A stretch of DNA of 64,000 bases from Pseudomonas sp. NC02 (GCF_002874965.1 NZ_CP025624.1:6262001-6326000), one strand, 5' to 3'; numbered from the stretch's first letter, positions 1 to 13,000 are shown. Notes: generated from the sequence alone by a model not told the origin. A program made the numbers and translations.

Positions 1-1388
1 CCGTGGGCATGCCCCTGGGCTATCACCACTGGTCCTACGGCAAACACTTCCTCAGCACTGAAAAGTCCTACACCCGCGGCCAGATGGGCCTGGCCTACGA
101 AATCGTCATCAACTCCGACCCGTGCATCGCCTACCTGATGGAAGAAAACACCATCTGCATGCAGGCGCTGGTGGTGGCCCACGCGTGCTACGGGCATAAC
201 AGCTTCTTCAAGGGTAACTACCTGTTCCGCACCTGGACCGATGCCAGCTCGATCATCGATTACCTGGTATTCGCCAAGCAGTACATCATGCAGTGCGAGG
301 AGCGCCACGGCATCGATGCGGTGGAAGACCTGCTGGACTCCTGCCATGCCCTGATGAACTACGGCGTCGACCGCTACAAACGCCCGTATCCGATTTCCGC
401 CGAAGAAGAACGGCTGCGCCAGAAGGACCGTGAAGAGCATCTGCAAAAGCAGATCAACGACCTGTGGCGCACCATTCCCAAACGCGCCGGCAAGAACAAC
501 GACAAGGACAATGCGCGCTTCCCCGCCGAACCTCAGGAAAACATCCTGTATTTCATCGAAAAGCACGCGCCATTGCTGGAGCCCTGGCAGCGGGAAATCG
601 TGCGGATCGTGCGCAAGATCGCCCAGTATTTCTACCCACAACGCCAGACCCAGGTGATGAACGAAGGCTGGGCCACGTTCTGGCACTACACCCTGATGAA
701 CGACCTGTATGACGAAGGCCTGGTCACCGACGGTTTCATGATGGAGTTCCTGACGTCCCACACCAGCGTGGTCTTCCAGCCGGGCTTCGACAGCCCCTAC
801 TACAGCGGTATCAACCCGTATGCATTGGGCTTTGCGATGTACCGCGATATCCGGCGCATGTGCGAGCACCCCACCGAAGAAGACCGCCGCTGGTTCCCGG
901 AGATTGCCGGCAGCGATTGGTTGTCGACCATCAAGTTCGCCATGAGCAGCTTCAAGGATGAGAGCTTCATCCTGCAGTACCTGTCCCCCCAGGTGATTCG
1001 AGACCTCAAGCTGTTCAGCATCATGGACGACGACCTCAAGGACGATTTGCTGGTGCCCGCCATTCATGACGAGCCGGGCTATCGCACCATCCGCGAAACC
1101 CTCGCGGCGCAGTACAACCTGGGCAACCGCGAACCCAATGTGCAGATCTACAGCATCGACGTACGCGGCGATCGCTCGCTGACCCTGCGCCACCAGCAGC
1201 ACGACCGCAAACCGCTGGGAGAGTCCACTGAGGAGGTTCTCAAGCACCTGCACCGGCTGTGGGGGTTCGATATCCACCTGGAGACGCTGCAAGGCGACCA
1301 GGTGATGAAAACCCACCACGTTCCGCCGCGTAACGAGCACAGCGACAACGATTACGGCCGCCTGGACCTGGCAGTCGTGCATCTGTGA
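1..1388 (+). CDS. SpoVR family protein, 5' end cut by the window
   Basis: The reading frame is open from the first bases, so the N-terminus lies outside the window; about 461 residues are visible and the family is usually a little over 500. The text GYHHWSYGKHF near the start and the downstream ENTICMQALVVAHACYGHNSF are characteristic of SpoVR proteins. In Pseudomonas these genes usually close a cluster with a PrkA-type kinase and a YeaH-type protein, and are linked to stationary-phase or stress physiology; the biochemical role is not known. The kinase and YeaH genes would lie left of the window. The gene is followed closely by a hairpin shared with cca. Confidence 0.9.
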   Translation, partial: VGMPLGYHHWSYGKHFLSTEKSYTRGQMGLAYEIVINSDPCIAYLMEENTICMQALVVAHACYGHNSFFKGNYLFRTWTDASSIIDYLVFAKQYIMQCEERHGIDAVEDLLDSCHALMNYGVDRYKRPYPISAEEERLRQKDREEHLQKQINDLWRTIPKRAGKNNDKDNARFPAEPQENILYFIEKHAPLLEPWQREIVRIVRKIAQYFYPQRQTQVMNEGWATFWHYTLMNDLYDEGLVTDGFMMEFLTSHTSVVFQPGFDSPYYSGINPYALGFAMYRDIRRMCEHPTEEDRRWFPEIAGSDWLSTIKFAMSSFKDESFILQYLSPQVIRDLKLFSIMDDDLKDDLLVPAIHDEPGYRTIRETLAAQYNLGNREPNVQIYSIDVRGDRSLTLRHQQHDRKPLGESTEEVLKHLHRLWGFDIHLETLQGDQVMKTHHVPPRNEHSDNDYGRLDLAVVHL

Positions 1389-1395
1389 AACGGCA

Positions 1396-1450
1396 AAGCC
1401 TCCATTGGCGGGCCGCAGGCGTTATCCTGTGCCGCTAATGGAGGCTTTTT
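1396..1450 (+). terminator. Long-loop hairpin after spoVR that contains the cca ribosome site
   Basis: An 11-base perfect inverted repeat (AAGCCTCCATT at 1396-1406 and AATGGAGGCTT at 1437-1447) encloses a 30-base loop and runs into a T tract. It has the form of an intrinsic terminator for spoVR. The right arm contains GGAGG, which is also the only good ribosome binding site for cca (ATG at 1452). The same structure could therefore end the upstream transcript and hide the cca start on read-through RNA. Confidence 0.6.
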
Positions 1451-1451
1451 C

Positions 1452-2687
1452 ATGCAAATCTACAAAGTCGGTGGTGCGGTACGTGATCGCCTGCTGGGCA
1501 TCCCCGTTACCGATATCGACCGTGTCGTAGTCGGCGCTACCACTGAAGAAATGCTCGCCCTGGGCTACAAGCCTGTGGGTTCGGACTTCCCGGTATTTCT
1601 TGACCCGAAAAATGGTGACGAGTACGCCCTCGCCCGCACGGAGCGCAAGAGCGGCCGGGGTTATGGCGGCTTTGTGTTTCACGCCAGCCCCGAAGTTACC
1701 CTGGAAGAAGACCTGATCCGCCGCGACCTGACCATCAACGCCATGGCCGAGGATGACGCGGGCCACCTGACCGACCCTTATCACGGCCAGCAGGATCTGG
1801 ACGCACGCATTCTGCGTCACGTTTCCCCGGCGTTTGCCGAAGATCCACTGCGTGTCCTGCGCGTTGCCCGCTTTGCCGCGCGCTATGCCGGCCTCGGCTT
1901 TACGGTAGCGCCCGAAACCCTGGAACTGATGCGCGAACTCAGCGCGTCGGGCGAACTGGAAGCCTTGACGCCCGAACGCAGCTGGAAGGAGATTTCCCGC
2001 GCATTGATGGAAAACCAGCCACAGGTGTTTATCCAGGTGCTACGCGATTGCGGCGCCCTGAAAACCCTGATGCCGGAAATCGACGCACTGTTTGGCGTGC
2101 CGCAACCCGAGGCCCATCACCCCGAAATCGATACCGGCGTGCACACATTGAGCGTGCTGGAACAGGCGGCCATCCATGCCCAACCGTTGACCGTCCGCTG
2201 GGCCTGCCTGCTGCACGATCTGGGCAAGGGGCTCACGCCTGTGGATAAGTTGCCGCAGCACATCGCTCATGAGCAACGCGGCGTGAAGCTGATCAAGGCG
2301 ATGAACGAACGCTTCAAGGTGCCAAGGGATTGCCAGGAGTTGGCGTTGCTGGTGGGCGAATATCACACCCATGGCCACCGCGCACTGGAGCTGAGGCCCT
2401 CGACATTGCTGGAGTTGCTGCAAAGCTTCGACGTTTACCGTCGCCCGCAACGCTTTGAAGAGTTTGTGGTGGCATGCGAGATGGACGCCCGCGGGCGCAA
2501 GGGCCTTGAGCAGAGAAGTTATCCACAAGCCGATTATTTGCGCGGTGCGGCGCTGGCGGCCAGAGGTGTGGCCGTCGCACCGCTACTGGAACAAGGCTAC
2601 AAAGGTCCCGAACTGGGCGAAGCGCTGAAACGCGAACGGCTCAAGGCGCTAAAAGCCTACAAGAGCGAGTCCGGCGTCAACGGCTGA
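1452..2687 (+). CDS. cca: Multifunctional CCA tRNA nucleotidyltransferase
   Basis: This enzyme adds or repairs the 3'-terminal CCA of tRNAs, using CTP and ATP without a template. The 411-residue product has the class II nucleotidyltransferase start ([10 protein letters not shown], residues 8-17) followed by the acidic metal motif DIDRVVVG. The C-terminal half has an HD phosphohydrolase-type motif (CLLHDLGKG), as expected for the longer gammaproteobacterial form that also carries phosphatase and phosphodiesterase activity. The ATG at 1452 has GGAGG seven bases upstream. The 3' end overlaps the convergent folK gene by 31 bases. Confidence 0.97.
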   Translation: MQIYKVGGAVRDRLLGIPVTDIDRVVVGATTEEMLALGYKPVGSDFPVFLDPKNGDEYALARTERKSGRGYGGFVFHASPEVTLEEDLIRRDLTINAMAEDDAGHLTDPYHGQQDLDARILRHVSPAFAEDPLRVLRVARFAARYAGLGFTVAPETLELMRELSASGELEALTPERSWKEISRALMENQPQVFIQVLRDCGALKTLMPEIDALFGVPQPEAHHPEIDTGVHTLSVLEQAAIHAQPLTVRWACLLHDLGKGLTPVDKLPQHIAHEQRGVKLIKAMNERFKVPRDCQELALLVGEYHTHGHRALELRPSTLLELLQSFDVYRRPQRFEEFVVACEMDARGRKGLEQRSYPQADYLRGAALAARGVAVAPLLEQGYKGPELGEALKRERLKALKAYKSESGVNG

Positions 2688-3175
2688 TCCCGCCATTCGA
2701 ACGCGACCGGCGCCAGTACCTGGTCAATGTGTGCATCCTCCCACAGCGCGGCAAATGACTTGCCCACCTCAGGATGCACACGCTGCGGCGCCATCAACGA
2801 CAGCGGCCACAGCACAAACGCGTTCTTCAGGATTTCGGCCCGGGGCAGGATCAGGCCATCGAAGTTACCCACCAGCTCGCCATACAGCAGCACGTCGATG
2901 TCCAGCGGCAAGCCCTTGCGATCCGGGGCGTAGCGGCCATTGTCGGCCTCGATGAATTTCAGCCGGCGGTCCAGTTCCATCAACGGCAGGTCGGTATACG
3001 CCGACACCACCAGATTGAAGAATGGCCCGCTCTTTATGCCCACAGGCTGGCTTTCAAACACCGGCGAACAGCGCATCTGCGTCAGGAAACCCGCCAGCGC
3101 ATCAAGGCCAGCGTGCAAATGGGCCTCACGCTCGATGTTACTGCCAAGACCAAGGTAAACCTGAGTTAGCGACAT
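2657..3175 (-). CDS. folK: 2-amino-4-hydroxy-6-hydroxymethyldihydropteridine pyrophosphokinase
   Basis: FolK transfers pyrophosphate from ATP to hydroxymethyldihydropterin in folate synthesis. The 172-residue protein begins with the family signature [11 protein letters not shown] (residues 7-17) and contains the metal and ATP binding segment [10 protein letters not shown] followed by [16 protein letters not shown]. It overlaps folB by ten bases, so the two consecutive folate enzymes are probably translationally coupled. Its 3' end overlaps cca on the other strand. Confidence 0.97.
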   Translation of the reverse strand: MSLTQVYLGLGSNIEREAHLHAGLDALAGFLTQMRCSPVFESQPVGIKSGPFFNLVVSAYTDLPLMELDRRLKFIEADNGRYAPDRKGLPLDIDVLLYGELVGNFDGLILPRAEILKNAFVLWPLSLMAPQRVHPEVGKSFAALWEDAHIDQVLAPVAFEWRDQPLTPDSLL

Positions 3176-3519
3176 CCGCGCTCGATCTCCACGCCCACAC
3201 CCTTGGCGGCCGGTACGGCGCCGGGCTTGGTCAGTTTGAGGTGCAGCCAGGGAATCTGGAACTCACTCATCAACACTTCAGCCAGGCGCTCGGCGAAGGT
3301 TTCCACCAGCTGGAATTGCGCCTGCTCGGCAAAGGCCTGGATCCGCGCGGACACGCTCGCGTAATCCAGCGCCAGGGTCAGGTCATCACCGGCAGCGGCC
3401 GGGCGGTTATCCCAGGCGAAGCTCAGGTCCAGACGCAGGCATTGCCGGATACCGCGCTCCCAGTCGTAGGCCCCGATCACGGTGTCGACTTCCAGGCCTT
3501 CGATAAACACTCTGTCCAA
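3166..3519 (-). CDS. folB: Dihydroneopterin aldolase
   Basis: FolB cleaves dihydroneopterin to hydroxymethyldihydropterin and glycolaldehyde, the step before FolK. The start chosen is a TTG at 3519, because GGAGAAG lies five bases upstream and it gives the standard opening (L/M)[15 protein letters not shown] and a family-typical 117 residues. An upstream ATG at 3543 would add eight residues without a family match. The gene is divergent from plsY with about 75 bases between them, and is first in a folB-folK pair. Confidence 0.94.
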   Translation of the reverse strand: MDRVFIEGLEVDTVIGAYDWERGIRQCLRLDLSFAWDNRPAAAGDDLTLALDYASVSARIQAFAEQAQFQLVETFAERLAEVLMSEFQIPWLHLKLTKPGAVPAAKGVGVEIERGCR

Positions 3520-3593
3520 GCACTCTTCTCCGCTGCACGACAAGGGCGCGATGCCCCGTTAGAATCAGGGCGTCCTCGCCCGGAATAGTTAGC

Positions 3594-4163
3594 ATGTTTT
3601 GGTTACTGGCGACTCTCGCCTACCTGCTCGGCTCGCTGTCCTTCGCCATTTTGCTCAGCCGCCTGACGGGAAATCCCGACCCGCGAATGAGTGGCTCAGG
3701 CAATGCCGGCGCCACCAATATGTTGCGCCTGGCCGGCAAGAAACTCGCCGTACTCACGCTGTTCGGCGACGTCTGCAAGGGCCTGCTGCCGGTGCTGATC
3801 GCCGATCTCGCCGGGCTCTCGCTGCAACAGCAAGCCTGGATCGGCGTCTGCGCGGTGCTCGGCCACCTGTTCCCGCTGTACTTTCGCTTTCGCGGCGGCA
3901 AAGGCGTCGCGACGGCGGCCGGCATGCTGCTGGGGATCTACCCACCGGCGGCGCTGCTGGCCATCCTGGCCTGGCTGCTGACGTTCTACCTGACACGCAC
4001 CAGCTCGCTAGCCGCCCTCATCGCCACGCCCCTGACCCTGCCGTTGCTGGCGTGGCAGGAACCGGAGGCGCTGGTGCCGATGAGCGTGCTCACGCTGCTG
4101 ATCGTCTGGCGCCACCGGGGCAATTTACGCGACCTGTTTGCCGGGCGCGAACGGCATTTTTAA
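3594..4163 (+). CDS. plsY: Glycerol-3-phosphate acyltransferase PlsY
   Basis: PlsY is an integral inner-membrane enzyme that transfers an acyl group from acyl-phosphate to glycerol-3-phosphate, the first step of phospholipid synthesis. The 189-residue product is hydrophobic throughout, with several membrane segments. It shows the family motifs [13 protein letters not shown] (residues 32-44) and the glycine-rich loop [13 protein letters not shown]. It is divergent from folB and convergent with tsaD, with 33 bases between the plsY and tsaD stops. Confidence 0.96.
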   Translation: MFWLLATLAYLLGSLSFAILLSRLTGNPDPRMSGSGNAGATNMLRLAGKKLAVLTLFGDVCKGLLPVLIADLAGLSLQQQAWIGVCAVLGHLFPLYFRFRGGKGVATAAGMLLGIYPPAALLAILAWLLTFYLTRTSSLAALIATPLTLPLLAWQEPEALVPMSVLTLLIVWRHRGNLRDLFAGRERHF

Positions 4164-4196
4164 ATACGCCCGGTGAACCCGGCTCACGTTCGCCCG

Positions 4197-5222
4197 TTAC
4201 AGCGGCGGCAACTGCTCCATCGGCCAGCGCGCCTGCACGCTGATTGCCAGGCTTTCATGCTGCCCGGCCTGCAAACGCTGGCAACCGGCATAGGCGATCA
4301 TCGCACCGTTGTCGGTGCAGAATTCGGGACGCGCATAAAACACGTCGCCCTTCATGTCGCCGAGCATTTTCTCCAGGGAGCTGCGCAGCGCCTTGTTCGC
4401 GCTGACGCCGCCCGCGATCACCAGGCGCTTCATGCCCGCCTGTTTCAGGGCCCGCTTGCACTTGATGGTCAAAGTCTCCACCACGGCCTGCTGGAACGCC
4501 AGCGAGATGTCGCAACGGGCTTGCTCACTGTCGTCTCCGGCGCTGACGCTCTGCTGCCAGGTGTTCAGGGCAGAGGTTTTCAAGCCGCTGAAGCTGAACA
4601 TCAGGCCAGGGCGATCGCACATCGGGCGCGGGAAGGTATAGCGCCCCGGAACGCCTTTTTCTGCCAAGCGGGCGATTTCCGGGCCGCCCGGATAATTGAG
4701 GCCCATCATCTTCGCAGTCTTGTCGAAAGCTTCACCGGCAGCGTCGTCCAGGCTTTCGCCCAGCAGCGTGTATTGACCGATTCCGTCGACCTGAACCAGC
4801 TGCGTATGGCCGCCTGAAACCAACAAAGCGACGAACGGGAACGCTGGCGGGTTTTCTTCCAGCATCGGTGCCAGTAAATGGCCTTCCATGTGGTGCACAC
4901 CAAGGGCCGGAATGCCCCAGGCAAATGCCAGCGCCTGGGCGCAAGAGGCCCCAACCAGCAGGGCTCCGACCAATCCGGGGCCGGCGGTATAGGCAATGGC
5001 GTCGATCTCGGTCGGCACGCAGCCGGCCTCGTCCAGCACCTGGCGAATCAATGGCAGCATGCGTTTCACATGATCACGGCTGGCCAGCTCCGGCACCACG
5101 CCGCCATAGGCGCGATGCAGGTCGATCTGACTGAACAGTGCGTCGGCCAAAAGCCCGCGTTCACTGTCGTAAAGTGCGACACCGGTTTCGTCGCACGAGG
5201 TTTCTAATCCCAGAACTAGCAT
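4197..5222 (-). CDS. tsaD: tRNA N6-threonylcarbamoyladenosine transferase subunit TsaD
   Basis: TsaD transfers the threonylcarbamoyl group from TC-AMP to A37 of ANN-decoding tRNAs, working with TsaB and TsaE. The 341-residue protein has the ASKHA-fold start [16 protein letters not shown], the iron-binding histidine motif [10 protein letters not shown] and the nucleotide-binding VSGGHTQLV. It is divergent from rpsU, the conserved gammaproteobacterial arrangement. Formerly named gcp or ygjD. Confidence 0.97.
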   Translation of the reverse strand: MLVLGLETSCDETGVALYDSERGLLADALFSQIDLHRAYGGVVPELASRDHVKRMLPLIRQVLDEAGCVPTEIDAIAYTAGPGLVGALLVGASCAQALAFAWGIPALGVHHMEGHLLAPMLEENPPAFPFVALLVSGGHTQLVQVDGIGQYTLLGESLDDAAGEAFDKTAKMMGLNYPGGPEIARLAEKGVPGRYTFPRPMCDRPGLMFSFSGLKTSALNTWQQSVSAGDDSEQARCDISLAFQQAVVETLTIKCKRALKQAGMKRLVIAGGVSANKALRSSLEKMLGDMKGDVFYARPEFCTDNGAMIAYAGCQRLQAGQHESLAISVQARWPMEQLPPL

Positions 5223-5309
5223 GGGTTTGCGCCTTGTAGAGGCTGAATTCGAAGGCGCGCATAATAGTCGCCACTCCCCCTCCCGACTAGCGGTTTTCGA
5301 TCAGAGGCT

Positions 5310-5338
5310 TTGCATTCCGGGCAATGAGGGGTTAACAT
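5310..5338 (+). promoter_or_regulatory. Candidate sigma-70 promoter for rpsU-dnaG-rpoD
   Basis: TTGCAT at 5310-5315 and TAACAT at 5333-5338 are separated by 17 bases, about 88 bases upstream of the rpsU start in the tsaD-rpsU divergent gap. Matches to the consensus are partial (three of six and four of six). The position is what the macromolecular synthesis operon needs, but this is a prediction by eye. Confidence 0.35.
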
Positions 5339-5425
5339 CCGCAACCCTTAAAAACCGACGACCTCAGCCGCGAATTTTTTGCGACGAGAACGTTGATTCC
5401 CGGTAATGAAAGAAGGTAGCTCTGG

Positions 5426-5641
5426 ATGCCAGCCGTCAAAGTAAAAGAGAACGAACCCTTCGACGTAGCTCTGCGTCGTTTCAAGCGCTCCTGCGAAAAA
5501 GCCGGTGTTCTGGCTGAAGTTCGTAGCCGCGAATTTTACGAGAAGCCAACTTCTGAGCGTAAGCGTAAAGCAGCAGCCGCTGTTAAGCGTCACGCCAAGA
5601 AAGTTCAGCGCGAGCAGCGCCGCGCCGTTCGTCTGTACTAA
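5426..5641 (+). CDS. rpsU: 30S ribosomal protein S21
   Basis: The 71-residue, very basic protein ([20 protein letters not shown] and an Arg/Lys-rich C-terminus) is ribosomal protein S21, which sits near the mRNA exit site of the 30S subunit. It is the first gene of the rpsU-dnaG-rpoD macromolecular synthesis operon. A GC-rich hairpin follows 26 bases after the stop and probably lowers read-through into dnaG. Confidence 0.98.
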
Positions 5642-5667
5642 TACACAGACGTTCGTAGCAAGCTTCT

Positions 5668-5698
5668 GCCAAGCCCGGCCCTCAGCCGGGCTGTTGGC
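5668..5698 (+). terminator. Attenuator-like hairpin between rpsU and dnaG
   Basis: AGCCCGGC (5672-5679) and GCCGGGCT (5685-5692) form an eight-base perfect stem with a five-base loop. GCCAA and TTGGC extend it with one bulged base. There is no T tract, so termination may be partial. It occupies the place of the known attenuator between rpsU and dnaG in enteric bacteria. Confidence 0.5.
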
Positions 5699-6086
5699 AT
5701 TTGCGGATATCGCTTGATGCTTCACCGTTGACGCCGCACACGCGACTGAAACGAACTGCTTCACACGTCAGGACTGGCTCTTTTGCCAGCGGTGCACGTC
5801 TCTTCTGACGAGCCTAACAAGGCTACTGACGAGCACACTTATTTTTTAACAGGCGATCAACAGGTCGGCTGCGCCCACCGATGAGCTTCCGAGGCCCCCA
5901 CATGGCCAAGACCGGACTCCCGGGCAACATTTCTACGCCGGGCACTGATCGGAACTAACGTCAGTGAATGTTCGGCAGATACACTTCCTGACAGACCAAG
6001 CAGACGACAGTAGATCGAGCCGCACAACACGCGCGCCTTGAGCACTTTGCGGGCCCTCTTTTACACGCAGTGATGACGAGAACGCC
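5699..6086. other. Gene-free rpsU-dnaG spacer
   Basis: About 390 bases hold no reading frame with protein-like content. I see no strong promoter pair or further stable hairpin. A long dnaG leader or weak internal promoters are possible, but nothing here decides it. Confidence 0.4.
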
Positions 6087-8048
6087 ATGGCCGGGCTAAT
6101 TCCCCAGAGCTTTATTGACGACCTTCTGAACCGCACCGACATCGTCGATGTTGTCAGCTCGCGCCTGCAGATGAAAAAGGCCGGCAAGAACTACACCGCC
6201 TGCTGCCCGTTCCACAAGGAAAAGACTCCGTCGTTCAGCGTCAGCCCCGACAAGCAGTTCTACTACTGCTTCGGCTGCGGCGCTGGCGGCAACGCCCTCG
6301 GCTTCATCATGGACCACGACAACCTGGACTTCCCCCAGGCCGTCGAGGAACTGGCGAAAGCCGCCGGCATGGAAATCCCCCGCGAAGAAAGTGGCCGCCC
6401 GCACAAACCGCGGCAACCCACCGATTCGCCGCTGTACCCGCTGCTTACCGCTGCTGCCGACTTTTACCGCCAGGCACTGAAAAGCCACCCGCAGCGCAAA
6501 GCCGCCGTCGATTACCTCAAGGGCCGCGGCCTGACCGGTGAAATCGCCCGCGACTTCGGCCTCGGCTTCGCCCCGCCGGGCTGGGACAACCTGTACAAGC
6601 ACCTGAGCAGCGACACCCTGCAGCAAAAAGCCATGATCGACGCCGGCCTGTTGGTGGAAAACGCCGAGACCGGCAAGCGTTATGACCGTTTCCGCGACCG
6701 CGTGATGTTCCCGATCCGCGACAGCCGCGGCCGCATCATCGCGTTCGGCGGCCGGGTGCTGGGGGACGACAAGCCCAAATACCTGAACTCACCGGAAACC
6801 CCGGTGTTTCATAAAGGCCAGGAACTCTACGGCCTGTTTGAGGCGCGCAAGAACAACCGCAACCTCGACGAAATCATCGTGGTTGAAGGCTATATGGACG
6901 TGATTGCCCTGGCCCAGCAAGGTTTGCGCAACGCCGTGGCGACCCTGGGCACCGCGACCAGCGAAGAGCACTTGAAGCGCCTGTTTCGCGTGGTGCCCAA
7001 CGTACTGTTTTGCTTCGACGGCGACCAGGCCGGCCGCAACGCAGCGTGGCGTGCCCTTGAGTCGACCCTGTCGAGCCTCCAGGACGGGCGGCGCGCACGC
7101 TTCCTGTTCCTGCCCGAAGGTGAAGACCCGGACACCCTGGTCCGCTCCGAAGGCACCGACGCGTTCCGCGCGCGCATCAACCAACACGCACAACCGCTGG
7201 CCGATTACTTTTTCCAGCAACTGACCGAAGAGTCCGACCCGCGCTCCCTCGAAGGCAAGGCCCACATGGTCACCCTCGCGGCACCGCTGATCGACAAGGT
7301 TCCGGGCGCCAACCTGCGCACCCTGATGCGCCAGCGCCTGCTGGAAATCACCGGTTTGAGTGGCGAGGCCGTCAGCCAGCTGGCCCGCAGCGCGCCGCAA
7401 GAGGCGCCGCCGGCCTACGACCCGGGCATGGATTACGACGCCATGCCGGACTATTCCGACTTCCACCAACCGCAGGAGGCCTACACGCCCCAGCAGGAGT
7501 GGACACCGAAGAAACCCGGCGCCGGCGGCAAGAAATGGGACAAGAAACCCTGGGACAAAAACGGCAAACGTGGCGGTGACCGTGACGAACCGCGCGGCCC
7601 ACGCGTCCCAGCAGCAGTAGAGCCGCCCACCATGGCAGCCCTGCGTACACTTTTGCACCACCCGCAACTGGCACAAAAAGTCGAGGATGCGGGGCACTTT
7701 GCGGCCGAAGACCACACCAATACGCAACTGTTGGTGGCCCTGCTCGAAGCCGTACAGAAGAATCCTAAGCTAAACTCATTCCAGCTGATTGCACGCTGGC
7801 ACGGCACCGAACAGGGCCGTTTGCTGAAGGCATTGGCAGAAAAGGAATGGCTGATTGATGGCGATAACCTTGAACAACAGTTTTTCGACACCATTACTAG
7901 CTTGGTAGCTCGTCAACGCGAGCGAAACCTGGAACAACTTCTTCGAAAAGCGCGTCAGAGTGAATTGACCGCCGAAGAGAAAAATCAACTGCGCGACCTT
8001 TTAAGTCGCAATGTTTCCGCATCAAACCCGACCTCAGCTGGCGTGTGA
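6087..8048 (+). CDS. dnaG: DNA primase
   Basis: DnaG makes the RNA primers for replication at the fork, recruited by the DnaB helicase. The 653-residue protein has the N-terminal CHC2 zinc finger (CPFHKEKTPSFSVSP and YYCFGCGAGG, about residues 40-65), the Toprim core (VVEGYMDVIALAQ, about residue 267) with FCFDGDQAGRNAAW, and a C-terminal helicase-binding domain. A low-complexity Lys/Trp/Gly-rich linker (about residues 470-510) separates the last two. It is the middle gene of rpsU-dnaG-rpoD. Confidence 0.98.
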   Translation: MAGLIPQSFIDDLLNRTDIVDVVSSRLQMKKAGKNYTACCPFHKEKTPSFSVSPDKQFYYCFGCGAGGNALGFIMDHDNLDFPQAVEELAKAAGMEIPREESGRPHKPRQPTDSPLYPLLTAAADFYRQALKSHPQRKAAVDYLKGRGLTGEIARDFGLGFAPPGWDNLYKHLSSDTLQQKAMIDAGLLVENAETGKRYDRFRDRVMFPIRDSRGRIIAFGGRVLGDDKPKYLNSPETPVFHKGQELYGLFEARKNNRNLDEIIVVEGYMDVIALAQQGLRNAVATLGTATSEEHLKRLFRVVPNVLFCFDGDQAGRNAAWRALESTLSSLQDGRRARFLFLPEGEDPDTLVRSEGTDAFRARINQHAQPLADYFFQQLTEESDPRSLEGKAHMVTLAAPLIDKVPGANLRTLMRQRLLEITGLSGEAVSQLARSAPQEAPPAYDPGMDYDAMPDYSDFHQPQEAYTPQQEWTPKKPGAGGKKWDKKPWDKNGKRGGDRDEPRGPRVPAAVEPPTMAALRTLLHHPQLAQKVEDAGHFAAEDHTNTQLLVALLEAVQKNPKLNSFQLIARWHGTEQGRLLKALAEKEWLIDGDNLEQQFFDTITSLVARQRERNLEQLLRKARQSELTAEEKNQLRDLLSRNVSASNPTSAGV

Positions 8049-8072
8049 GGTCATAGCTCGGGTATAATCCTC

Positions 8073-8078
8073 GGCTTG
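8073..8078 (+). promoter_or_regulatory. Possible internal promoter of rpoD (-10 box)
   Basis: A perfect TATAAT hexamer lies 37 bases before the rpoD start in the short dnaG-rpoD gap. No good -35 element is visible at 16-18 bases upstream. It may be an independent rpoD promoter or chance. Confidence 0.3.
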
Positions 8079-8115
8079 TTTTTTGCCCGCCAAGACCTTC
8101 AGTGGATAGGGTGTT

Positions 8116-9966
<1,851 letters not shown>

Positions 9967-9970
9967 TCAC

Positions 9971-9998
9971 AAAAACCCCGGCCCAGGCCGGGGTTTTT
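9971..9998 (+). terminator. Intrinsic terminator after rpoD
   Basis: CCCCGGCC and GGCCGGGG form a perfect stem with a two-base loop, flanked by five As and five Ts. It lies four bases after the rpoD stop and could work in both directions. Confidence 0.9.
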
Positions 9999-10086
9999 GC
10001 TTCTACAGATTAAATCCTCGCTGCCTCCCCTCCCCCGCAATGCCCGTCTACACTCGAAACATTCCCCGTGCCATAACGAGACCGTT

Positions 10087-13000
10087 ATGCCCAGATTGCC
10101 GACCGTGTTACTGCTGTCGCTGCTGACCTGGACCGCAACGGCTGGCGCGTTGACTCTCACCGATGAAGAGCGTGGCTGGCTGGCGGACCACCAAGAGTTG
10201 CGCCTGGGCGTCGACGCCTCTTGGCCACCCTTTGAATACCGCGATGAAGATGGTCGCTACCAGGGCCTGGCCGCTGATTATGTGCGGCTGATGCAGGATC
10301 GCCTTGGCGTCAGGATCAAACTGATCGAGCCGGTGAACTGGAGTGCCGTGCTGGAACAGGCCCGCAACAACCAGCTCGACCTGCTGCCGGGCATCATGTC
10401 CACACCGGAACGCCAGGGTTTCCTGTCGTTTACCCGGCCTTATCTCGACTTCCCCATCGTCATCCTCGCCCACGAAGGCGGCCCGCAACCACGCAGCCTC
10501 AAAGACCTGTACGGGTTGAAGGTGGCCGTGGTGGAAAACTACGCGCCCCATGAACTGCTGCGCACTCACCACCCGGACCTCAACCTGGTGGCCATGCCCA
10601 ATGTCAGCGCCACGTTGCAGGCCCTGGCCACCGACAAGGTCGACGCCGTAGTGGGCGATCTGGCGTCCAGCGTGTGGAGCCTGCGCCAACTCAAGCTGGA
10701 AGGCCTGTACATCAGCGGCGAAACGCCTTACCGCTATCAATTGGCCATGGGCGTACCCAAGGACGACAAGATGCTGGTGGGCATCCTCGATAAAGTCCTG
10801 GCCGACATCAGCCCGTCTGAGACCGAGGCCATCCAGCAGCGCTGGGTCGGCAACGTCATCGACCACCGCACGCTCTGGACGGATGTGCTGCTCTACGGGT
10901 TGCCTGCCGTGCTGTTGCTGAGCATCGTGCTGGCCGTGGTTATTCGGATCAATCGTCGGCTCAGCTCGGAAATTTCCCGCCGGGTCGCCCTCGAACAGGA
11001 ACTGCGCAGCAGCGAATACCACTATCGCGGCCTGGTGGAGAGCCTTTCCGCGATCGCCTGGGAAGCCAGCATCAGCGATTTCACCTACAGCTACGTGTCG
11101 CCCCACGCCGAGGAACTGCTGGGTTACCCCCGTGCCCACTGGCTGATCCCGGGCTTCTGGCGCAACATCATCCACCCCGCGGACCTGACCCGCACCGAAT
11201 CCTATTGCTACGCCGAAACCCGGGCCAACCGCGACCACAGTGTCGACTACCGGGTGATCACCGCCGATGGACGCTGCCTGTGGGTGCGGGACATCGTCAG
11301 CCTGATCGAACACGGCCACGAGCCCGTGCTGCGCGGCCTGATGATCGACATCAGCGAGGCCAAGCGCACCGAGGAAGCGTTGCAGCTTTCGGAACAGAAA
11401 TTCGCCTCTGTGTTCCAGCAATGCCCGGACATCCTGGTCATCGCCCGGCTGTCGGACGGCTGCCTGATGGAGGTCAATAAGGCATTCGAAGACCAGATCG
11501 GCCTGAGCGCCGAAGCAGTCGTAGGAAAAACCGCCACTGAACTGAATATCTGGGGCATCCAGGGCGTAGGCCCCGGCCTGCTGCAACGGGTACAGACCAC
11601 CAGCATCCGCAACCTGGAAATGCCCTTCCTACGCAGCAACGGCCAGGCCTTCACCGGACTGATCTCCGCCGAACCCTTTCAACTGGATACCACCGAAGCC
11701 CTGGTCGTGGTGGTGCGTGACATCACCCAGCTGAAAGAAACCCAGCAGCGACTGCAGACCTCCGAAGAGAAATTCGCCAAGGCCTTTCATGCCTCTCCCG
11801 ACGGCCTGCTGCTGTCCCGCCAAAGCGACGGTTTGCTGATTGAGGTCAACGAAGGATTCAGTCGAATTACCGGCTTCAACAGCGTGATGTCGCTGGACCA
11901 GTCAACCCTGGACCTCGGGATCTGGGTCGACCTGAACGAACGCAAAGACATGCTGGAGCGGCTGCAACGGGATGGATTTGTCCGCGACTTTGTCTGCCAC
12001 ATCCGCCGCAGCGACGGCGAAATTCGCCTGTGTGAAGTCTCCAGCCGCCCGCTGCCCATCGGCGACGACGACTGCATGCTGACCATCGCCCGGGACATCA
12101 CCGAACGCCAACTGATGCAGGAAAAACTGCAACAGGCCGCCACCGTGTTCGAGAGCACGGCCGAAGGCGTACTGATCACCGACACCCGGCAAAATATCAG
12201 CGCCGTGAACCGCGCCTTCAGCGAGATCACCGGCTACAGCGAAGCCGAAGCCCTTGGCCAAACCCCGCGCCTGCTTGCCTCGGGCCTGCACGACAGCGCC
12301 TTCTACGCCGCCATGTGGCACCAACTGACGGCCAACGGCCACTGGCAAGGCGAGATCTCCAACCGGCGCAAGAGCGGCGAGCTGTACCCCAGCTGGCTGA
12401 CCATCAGCGCCGTGCGCAACCGCGAGGAGTCGATCACCCACTTCGTCGCCGTGTTTGCCGACATCTCCAGCCTCAAGCACGCCCAGGCGCGCCTCGATTA
12501 CCAGGCCCACCACGACCCGCTGACGGGCCTGCCCAACCGCACCCTGTTTGAAAGCCGCCTGCAAGCCGCCCTCAACAACCAACAGGAAACCGGCAGCCAG
12601 GGCGCCGTGCTGTTCCTCGACCTCGACCGCTTCAAACACATCAACGACAGCCTCGGCCACCCGATTGGCGACCTGCTGCTCAAGGACATCGCCGTTCGCC
12701 TCAAGGACCAACTGCGAGACGTCGACACCGTCGCGCGCCTGGGTGGCGACGAATTCATCATCCTGCTGCCCGGCCTGCAACAAGCCAGCGACGCCGAACA
12801 CCTGGCCAATAAGCTGCTGGCCTGCTTCACCCCACCGTTCCAGGCGGGCGAGCATGAGTTCTTCATCAGCGCCAGCATCGGCACCAGCCTGTACCCACGG
12901 GACGGCAACGACGTCGCCACCCTGGTCAAAAACGCTGACGCCGCCATGTACCGCTCCAAGGCCAAAGGCCGCAACCGCGTCGAAAGCTACACCCAGGACC

